Part shown: positions 4,594 through 11,671 of the stretch, in pieces | Layout: each line of letters begins with the position of its first letter | Numbering within the stretch: position 1 is the stretch's first letter | Assembly: GCA_035496575.1 (NCBI GenBank) | Contig: DATJEN010000344.1 | Span: 1 to 12,183 of the forward strand | Direction of reading: 5' to 3' | Source: PALSA-1355 sp035496575 | GTDB lineage: Bacteria > Planctomycetota > Planctomycetia > Pirellulales > PALSA-1355 | Length of the DNA stretch: 12,183 nucleotides | Notes under the pieces: model-generated | Databases searched by the model: none | Seen by the model: only the letters and a program-made list of their open reading frames with translations | Told to the model about the DNA's origin: nothing | Made by a program: the position numbers and the translations under genes

Positions 4594-7434
4594 TTGTCCA
4601 CCGACGGAAACGAACCAGAAGATACTCTTCAGCCGCCCACGAATGGCGATCACCCGCTCGGTCGGCTGATTGATTTGCCGATCGAAGACGAGCTCAAGGA
4701 CAGCTACCTCACGTACTCGATGAGCGTGATCGTCAGCCGCGCGCTGCCGGACGTGCGCGATGGCCTCAAGCCCTCGCAACGGCGAATTCTGGTCGCCATG
4801 AACGACCTGAACCTGACCCCCGGCGCCAGCCGAGTCAAGTGCGCCAAGATCTGCGGCGACACAAGCGGCAATTACCATCCGCACGGCGAAGCGATCATCT
4901 ATCCCACGCTGGTGCGCATGGCGCAAGAATGGAACATGCGCCACGTGCTCGTGGACAAACAAGGCAACTTCGGCTCGATCGCCGGTCTGCCTGCCGCGGC
5001 CATGCGGTATACCGAAGCCCGCATGTCCGCGATCGCGGCGTTGATGCTCGACGATTTGAAGCTCGACACCGTCGACTTCATTCCGACGTACGACGAGCGG
5101 CATAGCGAGCCGACCGTGCTGCCCTCCAGGTTTCCGAACCTGGTCGTCAATGGCGCCAATGGCATCGCCGTGGGCATGGCCACATCCATCCCACCGCACA
5201 ATCTGGGCGAAGTGTGTGACGCGGTGGTGCGGCTGATCGACGACCCGGACGTTTCGATCGACGAGCTGCTCGAGGTATGCCCCGGCCCCGACTTTCCGAC
5301 GGGCGGAATCGTGTGCGGCACCAGCGGCATCCGCCGTGGCTATCACACCGGCCGCAGCACGATCGTGGTCCGCGCGCGAGCTCGCATCGAAGAGTTCGGC
5401 AAAAACCGTTTTCGCATCGTCGTAACCGAGATTCCCTTTCAGCAAGCGCGCGACCGCGTGGAAGAGCGGATCGCGGCGCTGGTGAACGAAGACCGCATCA
5501 AGGGCATTTCGGCCATCCGCAACGAGAGCGATCTGAAAGAGCCGGTGCGGCTGATTTTGGAGCTCAAGCGGGATGCCGATCCCGACGTGGTGCTCAACCA
5601 GCTCTATCAATTCTCGCCGTTGCAGGAGTCGTATTCCCTTATCTTTCTGGCGCTGGTCGACGGCAAGCCGCGCACGCTCTCATTCAAGGCGCTGCTCGAG
5701 GAGTTCGTGCGGCATCGCCTGACCGTGATTCGCCGCCGCACGCAGTTCTTGTTAAGCCGCGCGCGGAACCGCAAGCACACGGTCGAAGGATTGCTGCTTG
5801 CGCACGCCAATATCGACGAAATCATTCGCGTCATTCGTTCCTCGGCCAACCAGGCCGAAGCCAAGGCGCGATTGCTGGGCGTCGAAGCGCCGGCCGCCAT
5901 GATGCGCCGCGCCTTGGGCGATGCGGGTTTCGCCGTGTTTCAGGCCGACCGCGGCGTCAGCGATACCTACACGCTGACTCCCGTGCAGGCCGACGCCATC
6001 CTGAGGATGACGCTGGGACAGTTGGTCAACCTGGAGCAGGAAAAGCTGGGCAGCGAGCATCAGAAGCTGCTCGATGAAATCGCCGAATACCAGCGGATTC
6101 TGTCGGACGACGCGATCATTCTAGGGATGATTCGCGATGACTGCCAGGACCTCAAGCGCAAGCACTCCGATCCGCGCCGCACCGAAATCAGTGGCGAGGA
6201 AATCGGCTCGATCGATCTGGAGGATCTGATCACCGAAGAGGCGATGGTGGTCACGATCAGCCACAACGGCTACATCAAGCGCACCTCGGCCAGCACCTAC
6301 CGCGCGCAGCATCGCGGTGGCAAGGGCATGAAGGGCGCCAAAACCGAAGAAGAAGATCCCATCGAGCATTTGTTCGTCGCCAGCACGCACGACTATCTGC
6401 TGTTCTTTACCAATCGCGGCAAAGTGTATTGGCAAAAGGTCTACGATCTGCCACAGCTCAGTCGCGAAAGTCGCGGGCGGGCGGTGATCAACCTGCTCAA
6501 CTTCGCCGAAGGCGAGAAAGTCGCCGATTGCCGGGCCGTGCGAGATTTCCATCAGCCCGACCACTACCTGATCATGGCAACGCGCTCGGGCCTGGTGAAG
6601 AAGACGGCGCTCGATAAGTTCAGCCGTCCGATGCGCGGCGGCATCATTGCCATCAAACTGCGCGAAGACGACGAGCTGGTCGACGCGGCGATCGCGAAAA
6701 AAGGCGACGAGATCGTGTTGTCCACGGCGCGCGGAATGGCCATTCGCTTTAGCGAAGCGGACGCCCGCCCGATGGGCCGCAACACCAGCGGCGTTAAAGG
6801 CATCAGTCTGGGCAAGGACGACCGCCTGGTGGGCATGGTCGTGGCCGAACCGGAAGCGACGCTGCTGACGGCCTGCTTGAATGGGTACGGCAAACGCACG
6901 CGCTTCGGACCGAACAGCCCGCTCGGTCCCTCCGCGGGCAACGGTTCGGAGCTCGAGGATGACGCCGGCGAAGAAGCCAGTGTTGTGGAAGACCCCACGC
7001 CCATCGAAGAGCCCAGCGCATTGGAAGGCGAGGAGGGCGTGTCCTCCTCGAACCGCTATCGCACGCAGCGCCGCGGCGGCAAGGGCTTACGAGATATTAA
7101 GACCACCGAGCGAAACGGGCCGGTGATCTCGGTGGCAAGCGTGACCGACGAGGACGAGTTGTTGATGATGACGGCCCGCGGCAAGCTGCAACGCATCGTT
7201 GCCGGCGAAGTCAGCGTCATCGGCCGCAACACGCAAGGCGTCAAGATCATGGGCCTTGACGAAGGGGATACGCTGGCCGCGGTTGTGTGCGTGCCGCGCA
7301 TTGAAGGTGGCAATGGCCCGAGCGGCGCCGCGCCGGGTGCTTCAACTTCACCGAGTGCTTCCAGTTCGCCGAGAGCTTCCGCTGGGCCCCCGGTCGAGCT
7401 GGAGATGGACGAGACTGATCCCGATCTAGAGTAA
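4594..7434 (+). CDS. gyrA: DNA gyrase subunit A
   Basis: 946 aa, longer than E. coli GyrA (875 aa). With GyrB it forms the gyrase that introduces negative supercoils; this subunit cuts and rejoins DNA and wraps it. The breakage-reunion domain (about 25-540) has the catalytic pair R138-Y139 in AAMRYTEARMSAIA. The C-terminal pinwheel (about 545-900) has a GyrA-box, QHRGGKG (572-578), which argues for gyrase over topoisomerase IV ParC. A second box, QRRGGKG (825-831), opens the last blade. An acidic insert (about 785-816) precedes it. The tail (905-946) is Ser/Ala/Pro-rich and ends acidic (ELEMDETDPDLE). At the quinolone pocket, Ala100 and Pro104 align with E. coli Ser83 and Asp87. gyrB is not adjacent. 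gmd follows after 19 nt. Confidence 0.96.
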   Translation: MSTDGNEPEDTLQPPTNGDHPLGRLIDLPIEDELKDSYLTYSMSVIVSRALPDVRDGLKPSQRRILVAMNDLNLTPGASRVKCAKICGDTSGNYHPHGEAIIYPTLVRMAQEWNMRHVLVDKQGNFGSIAGLPAAAMRYTEARMSAIAALMLDDLKLDTVDFIPTYDERHSEPTVLPSRFPNLVVNGANGIAVGMATSIPPHNLGEVCDAVVRLIDDPDVSIDELLEVCPGPDFPTGGIVCGTSGIRRGYHTGRSTIVVRARARIEEFGKNRFRIVVTEIPFQQARDRVEERIAALVNEDRIKGISAIRNESDLKEPVRLILELKRDADPDVVLNQLYQFSPLQESYSLIFLALVDGKPRTLSFKALLEEFVRHRLTVIRRRTQFLLSRARNRKHTVEGLLLAHANIDEIIRVIRSSANQAEAKARLLGVEAPAAMMRRALGDAGFAVFQADRGVSDTYTLTPVQADAILRMTLGQLVNLEQEKLGSEHQKLLDEIAEYQRILSDDAIILGMIRDDCQDLKRKHSDPRRTEISGEEIGSIDLEDLITEEAMVVTISHNGYIKRTSASTYRAQHRGGKGMKGAKTEEEDPIEHLFVASTHDYLLFFTNRGKVYWQKVYDLPQLSRESRGRAVINLLNFAEGEKVADCRAVRDFHQPDHYLIMATRSGLVKKTALDKFSRPMRGGIIAIKLREDDELVDAAIAKKGDEIVLSTARGMAIRFSEADARPMGRNTSGVKGISLGKDDRLVGMVVAEPEATLLTACLNGYGKRTRFGPNSPLGPSAGNGSELEDDAGEEASVVEDPTPIEEPSALEGEEGVSSSNRYRTQRRGGKGLRDIKTTERNGPVISVASVTDEDELLMMTARGKLQRIVAGEVSVIGRNTQGVKIMGLDEGDTLAAVVCVPRIEGGNGPSGAAPGASTSPSASSSPRASAGPPVELEMDETDPDLE
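7339..7380 (+). repeat. 18-nt imperfect tandem repeat in the gyrA tail
   Basis: Two 18-nt units (7339-7356 and 7357-7374) and a 6-nt partial third encode ASTSPS, ASSSPR and AS. The units differ at four or so positions, so duplication is probable but not recent. The repeat lies in the disordered tail beyond the pinwheel. Confidence 0.65.
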
Positions 7435-7453
7435 GCCGCCGGGCCGATCACTC

Positions 7454-8428
7454 ATGTCTCGCCGCGCATTGATCACCGGCATTACGGGCCAAGACGGCGC
7501 CTACCTGGCCGAGTTCCTGCTCGGCAAGGGTTATGAAGTTCACGGCATGGTGCGCCGCGCGAGTACCGAGGGCTTCGAGCGGATGGAACACATCCGCGAG
7601 CGGCTGCACTTGCACCAGGCCGACCTGCTCGATCAGCTCTCCATCGTCACGCTGCTGAACCAGGTTCGCCCGCACGAGGTTTACAACCTGGCCGCCCAAT
7701 CCTTCGTGCCCACCAGTTTCTCGCAGCCGCTTTTGACGGCCGAGTTCACGGGCCTGGGGGTGACGCGCGTGCTGGAGGCGATTCGCCTCGTCGATCCCCA
7801 AATCCGCTTTTATCAGGCCAGCTCGAGCGAGATGTTCGGACGCGTTCACGAGGAACCGCAGAACGAGAGCACTCCCTTCTGGCCGCGCAGCCCGTACGGC
7901 GTCGCGAAAGCCTATGGCCACTGGATCACGGTCAACTACCGCGAAAGCTACGGCATGTTCACCTGCTCGGGCATTTTGTTCAATCACGAGTCGCCGTTGC
8001 GGGGCAAGGAGTTCGTCACGCGCAAAGTCAGCGACGCGGTGGCGCGCATCAAGCTCGGGGTGCAGAAGAAGCTCAAGCTCGGCAATCTCGAAGCGCAGCG
8101 CGATTGGGGTTTTGCCGGCGATTATGTCGAGGCGATGTGGCTCATGCTCGCGCAGCCGCAGGCCGAGGACTACGTTATCGCGACTGGCATCAAGCACTCG
8201 GTGCGCGACCTGGTGGAGCTGGCCTTTCGGCACGTGGGACTTGACTGGCGCGAGCACGTTGAAGTGGACCAGGGTTTGTTTCGCCCGGCCGACGTGAACA
8301 CGCTGTGTGGCGATGCGAGCAAAGCGCGCGCTCGGCTGGGCTGGTCGCCCAAGCTCCGCTTCGACGAGCTGGTGGCGATGATGGTAGACGCCGATCTGGA
8401 GCGGGTGGCACGCGCGCTGGCACGCTGA
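7454..8428 (+). CDS. gmd: GDP-mannose 4,6-dehydratase
   Basis: 324 aa, near the usual size. It converts GDP-mannose to GDP-4-keto-6-deoxymannose, the precursor of GDP-fucose, GDP-rhamnose and related deoxysugars, in the cytoplasm. It is an extended short-chain dehydrogenase. The nucleotide-binding glycine motif is GITGQDG (9-15). The catalytic SSSEMFG holds S125 and E126, and the YGVAK motif gives Y148 and K152. The GMD-typical segments YNLAAQSFV (77-85) and GILFNHESPLRG (173-184) separate it from generic sugar epimerases. The ATG at 7454 gives the canonical N-terminus, but no strong Shine-Dalgarno is visible. The short 19-nt gap after gyrA suggests read-through. No GDP-fucose synthase gene (fcl) or rmd is adjacent, so the final sugar cannot be told. 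Confidence 0.94.
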   Translation: MSRRALITGITGQDGAYLAEFLLGKGYEVHGMVRRASTEGFERMEHIRERLHLHQADLLDQLSIVTLLNQVRPHEVYNLAAQSFVPTSFSQPLLTAEFTGLGVTRVLEAIRLVDPQIRFYQASSSEMFGRVHEEPQNESTPFWPRSPYGVAKAYGHWITVNYRESYGMFTCSGILFNHESPLRGKEFVTRKVSDAVARIKLGVQKKLKLGNLEAQRDWGFAGDYVEAMWLMLAQPQAEDYVIATGIKHSVRDLVELAFRHVGLDWREHVEVDQGLFRPADVNTLCGDASKARARLGWSPKLRFDELVAMMVDADLERVARALAR

Positions 8429-8457
8429 CTCGAGAGCGACGGGAGGTTGCCGCCGCG

Positions 8458-8496
8458 CTAACCGGCTCATTCGGCGCATTCGGTCGCCCTGGTTAG
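8458..8496. repeat. Small inverted/direct repeat cluster upstream of ugd
   Basis: CTAACC (8458-8463) is mirrored by GGTTAG (8491-8496). Between them CATTCGG occurs twice (8468-8474 and 8477-8483), a 9-nt spacing. It lies in the 127-nt gmd-ugd gap, 60-98 nt before the ugd start. It could be a regulator site or chance; no convincing promoter hexamers accompany it. Confidence 0.3.
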
Positions 8497-8555
8497 GTGA
8501 CTGTGCTAGGCTTGGAAACTGAAGCGAACACACTACGAGCAGGGAATCTGGATCT

Positions 8556-9866
8556 ATGAAAATCGCGGTTGTGGGCACTGGATATGTAGGACTTGTGACC
8601 GGAACGTGCTTTGCCGAAAGCGGCAATGACGTGACCTGCATCGATATTGACCAGGCAAAAATCGCCCGCCTGAAAAAGGGCGAGATCCCGATCTATGAGC
8701 CGGGCTTAAGCGAGCTCGTCGAGCACAACGCCGAAGCGGGACGTTTGCACTTTACCAGCGACCTGGCGGCCGCCGTGCGGCCGGCGCAACTGGTGTTTCT
8801 GGCGGTCGGCACGCCCAGCGCGGCCGATGGCTCGGCGGATCTTTCAGGTTTGTGGAAGGCGGTCGACGATCTGGCCGCACACTTGAGCGCCGATGCGATC
8901 GTCGTCACCAAGAGCACAGTGCCGGTCGGTACGAACGCCGAGATCTGCGAGCGCCTGAAACGTCGCACCTCGCGAGATTGCCACGTCGCCAGCAACCCCG
9001 AATTCTTGAAGGAAGGCGCCGCGATCGAAGACTTCATGAAGCCCGACCGCGTCGTGGTGGGCGTTCGCGACAACCACGTTGGAGAAGTGTTGCGCGAGCT
9101 CTATGCCCCGTTTCTGCGGACGGAGAAGCCCTTTCTCGTCATGTCGCCGGAAAGCGCCGAGATGACCAAGTATGTCGCCAACGCGCTGTTGTCGACCAAG
9201 ATCAGCTTTATCAACGAGGTGGCGAACCTTTGCGAGCAAATGTCGGCCGACATCAACGACGTGCGCCGCGGAATCGGCCACGACAGCCGCCTCGGATTCG
9301 CATTCCTGTTTCCCGGCGTGGGGTATGGCGGCAGTTGTTTTCCCAAGGATGTCAGAGCGCTGTCATGGCTGGCGCGGAATGTCGGCATCGAGCCGACCAT
9401 TCTAGAGGCGGTGGACTCGGTCAACACGCGGCAGAAATCGATCATCCCCGACAAGATTGAAAAACACTTTGGCGGCAAGCTGAAGGGACACACGGTCGCG
9501 ATCTGGGGTTTGGCCTTCAAGCCGCGCACCGACGACATTCGCGAAGCTCCGGCGCTCGTGCTCATCGATCGCTTGCTGGCCGGCGGCGCGAAAGTTCAGG
9601 TGCACGATCCGGAAGCGATGGCCAACGTGCGGCAGATCTACGCGGACAAGATCGCTTACGCAGACCATCCTTACGCCGCGCTCGAAGGCGCCGAAGCCTT
9701 GGCGATCATGACCGAATGGAAGGAATTCCTGCAGCCCGACTTTGCCCAGATGCGGGCGGCCATGAAAACGCCGGTCGTCTTCGATGGCCGCAACGTCTAC
9801 AGCCGCTCGCAGATGAAAGCGGCCGGGTTCACCTATCACTCGATCGGACGCGCGATCGTGTCTTGA
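8556..9866 (+). CDS. ugd: UDP-glucose 6-dehydrogenase (UDP-glucose/GDP-mannose dehydrogenase family)
   Basis: 436 aa, the standard bacterial length. It oxidises UDP-glucose twice with NAD+ to UDP-glucuronate, a precursor of acidic polysaccharides and of other uronic or pentose sugars. The N-terminal Rossmann motif is GTGYVGLVTG (7-16). T118 lies in VVTKSTVPVG, and NPEFLKEG (147-154) provides the catalytic Glu region. K205 and N209 are in EMTKYVANALLS, and the nucleophile C261 is in GYGGSCFPKD (256-265). The C-terminal UDP-binding domain includes WGLAFKPRTDDIREAPA. The ATG at 8556 has AGGGA 10 nt upstream. The family also includes GDP-mannose dehydrogenase, but the motifs and length favour UDP-glucose as substrate. 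The last 31 nt overlap the 3' end of a gene on the other strand. Confidence 0.93.
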   Translation: MKIAVVGTGYVGLVTGTCFAESGNDVTCIDIDQAKIARLKKGEIPIYEPGLSELVEHNAEAGRLHFTSDLAAAVRPAQLVFLAVGTPSAADGSADLSGLWKAVDDLAAHLSADAIVVTKSTVPVGTNAEICERLKRRTSRDCHVASNPEFLKEGAAIEDFMKPDRVVVGVRDNHVGEVLRELYAPFLRTEKPFLVMSPESAEMTKYVANALLSTKISFINEVANLCEQMSADINDVRRGIGHDSRLGFAFLFPGVGYGGSCFPKDVRALSWLARNVGIEPTILEAVDSVNTRQKSIIPDKIEKHFGGKLKGHTVAIWGLAFKPRTDDIREAPALVLIDRLLAGGAKVQVHDPEAMANVRQIYADKIAYADHPYAALEGAEALAIMTEWKEFLQPDFAQMRAAMKTPVVFDGRNVYSRSQMKAAGFTYHSIGRAIVS

Positions 9867-10306
9867 ACCTGCGGTGGCGGCAAGCTGGCCCAACGGCGAA
9901 AATTAGGCTCGTCCAGAAAGACGGCCTCCGTTTTCAGTTGGAACATGAGCGCAGTCTGCGGCCAGCCGAAAGCCGCCAGCAGACGGTCGAACTGCTCCGC
10001 CGGGCAACTGCCTTTCAAGTCCACGAGAAGCAATCGTCCGGCGTGGTCGTATAAATTGCCGTCGACCTGCCAAGTGGGCTGGCCCTGGCTCGAAACCCAC
10101 ACGAACGATCCATCCTGTTCGCAAAACATGCGCTCGAGCTTTGCGAGCCATTCGACCGCGTGCTCGAACGTCACTTCGAGCGGCGTTCGCCCCAGGGGCT
10201 CACTCTCGATGGCGAGCGTTGGGAATGTCTGACCCGCGCGGCGGAGTTCGCCCTGCGGCGCGGCGCCTTCCGGTCGGGCATGCAGGCTGGCAAAAAACGA
10301 GTACAT
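9836..10306 (-). CDS. Conserved-looking protein of unknown function, 156 aa
   Basis: I do not recognise a named family. From the ATG at 10306 the protein is 156 aa, soluble and has no signal peptide or membrane helix. It has an ordered, protein-like composition: an amphipathic helix EHAVEWLAKLERMF (48-61), then alternating segments SFVWVS, TWQVDGNLYD and RLLLVDLKGSC (67-101), and a second helical part EQFDRLLAAFGWP with FLDEPNFRRWA at the end. The upstream extension to 10372 would overlap cutA. The ATG at 10306 leaves a 23-nt gap and has AGGCGA upstream, so I prefer it. It follows cutA on the same strand and may be co-transcribed. Its stop lies 31 nt inside the convergent ugd gene. I recall similar hypothetical proteins from planctomycetes but cannot confirm this. 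Coding status is fairly sure; function is unknown. Confidence 0.72.
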   Translation of the reverse strand: MYSFFASLHARPEGAAPQGELRRAGQTFPTLAIESEPLGRTPLEVTFEHAVEWLAKLERMFCEQDGSFVWVSSQGQPTWQVDGNLYDHAGRLLLVDLKGSCPAEQFDRLLAAFGWPQTALMFQLKTEAVFLDEPNFRRWASLPPPQVQDTIARPIE

Positions 10307-10329
10307 GAAACGTTCGCCTACGAAATCGC

Positions 10330-10665
10330 TCAACCGTCCGTGGGTTCGATCCGCACATTGGCGGCCAGCCACTCCAGATACGCGGCGCTGCCGTGGCTAA
10401 TGTCGAAGGCCAGGATCTCCGGCACTTCATACGAGTGCAGCTCGCGAATAGCGTGTTCGACCGCGCCGAAGAGCGCCTTGCGAGTCTTGATCGCGCAGGC
10501 CCATTCTTGTCCGGACTCCAGTTGGTCTTGCCAGCGATAGGTGCTGTGCACGGGGCCCCACACCTGCACGCAGGCGGCCAGTCGCTTGGCGACAAGCGAT
10601 TGGGCGATCGATTCGGCTTTTTCGCGGGTTGGGGCGGTCGTCACGATTTGCAGAAACTCGGTCAT
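10330..10665 (-). CDS. cutA: CutA1-family protein (divalent cation tolerance)
   Basis: 111 aa, the usual CutA1 size. CutA1 proteins are small, very stable trimers with a ferredoxin-like fold. They were first linked to copper and other divalent cation tolerance in E. coli, but their general role is uncertain. Family marks are visible in order: IVTTAPTREKAESIAQSLV (7-25), the RLAACVQV motif (28-35), STYRWQ (41-46) and the signature HSYEVPEI (77-84). The candidate metal ligands C32 and H77 are kept. The ATG at 10665 is preceded by GAGGA with a 7-nt spacer (10673-10677), so the start is secure. It lies 37 nt after the permease gene on the same strand, with no terminator seen between them, so shared transcription is possible. 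A link in function to the sugar transporter is not evident. Confidence 0.93.
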   Translation of the reverse strand: MTEFLQIVTTAPTREKAESIAQSLVAKRLAACVQVWGPVHSTYRWQDQLESGQEWACAIKTRKALFGAVEHAIRELHSYEVPEILAFDISHGSAAYLEWLAANVRIEPTDG

Positions 10666-10672
10666 GGGATCG

Positions 10673-10677
10673 TCCTC
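10673..10677 (-). promoter_or_regulatory. Shine-Dalgarno of cutA
   Basis: GAGGA on the minus strand with a 7-nt spacer to the ATG at 10665. It supports this start as the real one. Confidence 0.65.
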
Positions 10678-10702
10678 GATCTAAGTTCGAGTGCAGCTTG
10701 TA

Positions 10703-11671
10703 TTATCCGATCCGCCGCGACGACAGTCGCTCATTCCAAATGGCGACCCCGATTACCAATGAGCCAAGGAGAATGAGTCGAGCATTCGCGCTCAACTGCC
10801 AAGCGGCGCCGCTCCAGGGCAAACGGATTTCATGGGACACGAATTGCAGCCCAATGTCGAGTAGCGACATGATGGCGAGGCCCAGCAACGTGCGGCCAAG
10901 ACCTCCCGAGCCGCCGGTGACGCGGGTGCCGCCCATCACGACGCAGGCGATCGTTTGCAGTTCGATGCCGGCCCCGGCATTCGGCACGGCCGCGCCGCCG
11001 CGCGCGGTATAGACCACCGCGACCAGCCCCGCCAGCAGTCCGCTTGCCGCGTAGAGGCAGCCCTCGAGCTGACGCACCGGGATGGCCGCAAATCGGGCCG
11101 CGATACGGTTTTCGCCAATGGGATAGAGATAACGGCCAAACCGGGTGTGGTGCACGAACACGACGGCTACACACCAAACGACTGCCAGCAACCAGAACTG
11201 GTTCGGCAGACCCAGCGTCGAACCCTGTCCAATCTCGCAGAAGGCCTCGGGCAGGCCCGCCACGCGCGTGCCACCCGAAAGCGCGAGCGCCGCGCCGGCA
11301 TAGAGGGCCATCGTGGCGAGTGTCGCAACAAGTGGCGGTACTCCCGTTGCGATGACGATTGCGTTTCCGATGCCGCAACCCAGCCCCGTCGCTACCGCCA
11401 GCGATGCTGCAACGGGCCAGGCGAAGCCGTGTTGCCACGCCAAACCGAAGCAAACGCTCGACAGAGCCATGGTCGAGCCGACCGAAAGGTCGATGCCACC
11501 GGTGAGCATGATGGCCGTCATTGCGCAAGCGAGCGCCCCGATTTCACCCCACGGTCGCCACATGTCGACGACTGCCGCGGGGCGGCTCACTTGCGAAGCC
11601 ACGAGTGCGGCGCCAGCGGCCAGAAGCACCACGGGCAACAGCCACCCGATGGCGGAGCGAATGCGATTCAA
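10703..11671 (-). CDS. Sugar-type ABC transporter permease (RbsC/BPD_transp_2 family), second of a pair
   Basis: 322 aa from a TTG at 11671, the usual length for the family. It forms part of the membrane channel of a ribose/xylose/galactofuranose-type importer. Several hydrophobic helices are evident, for example 10-26, 44-57, 87-108, 159-173 and 206-221. The hallmark TGGIDLSVGSTMAL (57-70) follows an early helix. The cytoplasmic loop that contacts the ATPase is ELQTIACVVMGGTRVTGGSGG (237-257). The TTG overlaps the stop of the upstream permease as TTGA and has a strong GGAGGA 7 nt ahead. A GTG six codons further upstream lies before that Shine-Dalgarno and fits less well. The open frame continues much further upstream, but only as a shadow of the first permease. 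Two different permeases in tandem resemble YtfT/YjfF-type systems. The sugar cannot be told. Confidence 0.9.
   Translation of the reverse strand: MNRIRSAIGWLLPVVLLAAGAALVASQVSRPAAVVDMWRPWGEIGALACAMTAIMLTGGIDLSVGSTMALSSVCFGLAWQHGFAWPVAASLAVATGLGCGIGNAIVIATGVPPLVATLATMALYAGAALALSGGTRVAGLPEAFCEIGQGSTLGLPNQFWLLAVVWCVAVVFVHHTRFGRYLYPIGENRIAARFAAIPVRQLEGCLYAASGLLAGLVAVVYTARGGAAVPNAGAGIELQTIACVVMGGTRVTGGSGGLGRTLLGLAIMSLLDIGLQFVSHEIRLPWSGAAWQLSANARLILLGSLVIGVAIWNERLSSRRIG

Noticed and set aside
4522..5610. 362-aa open frame on the minus strand opposite gyrA
   Set aside because: It is His/Arg/Val-rich with no recognisable motifs and lies fully antisense to the conserved GyrA core. Typical of high-GC codon bias.
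7448..8641. 397-aa open frame on the minus strand opposite gmd and the ugd start
   Set aside because: It mirrors the gmd codons, shows no domain features and spans a gene boundary. Gmd itself is unmistakable.
10307..10372. 22-aa N-terminal extension of the 156-aa unknown protein
   Set aside because: It would run into the cutA coding region; the ATG at 10306 has AGGCGA upstream and leaves a normal gap.
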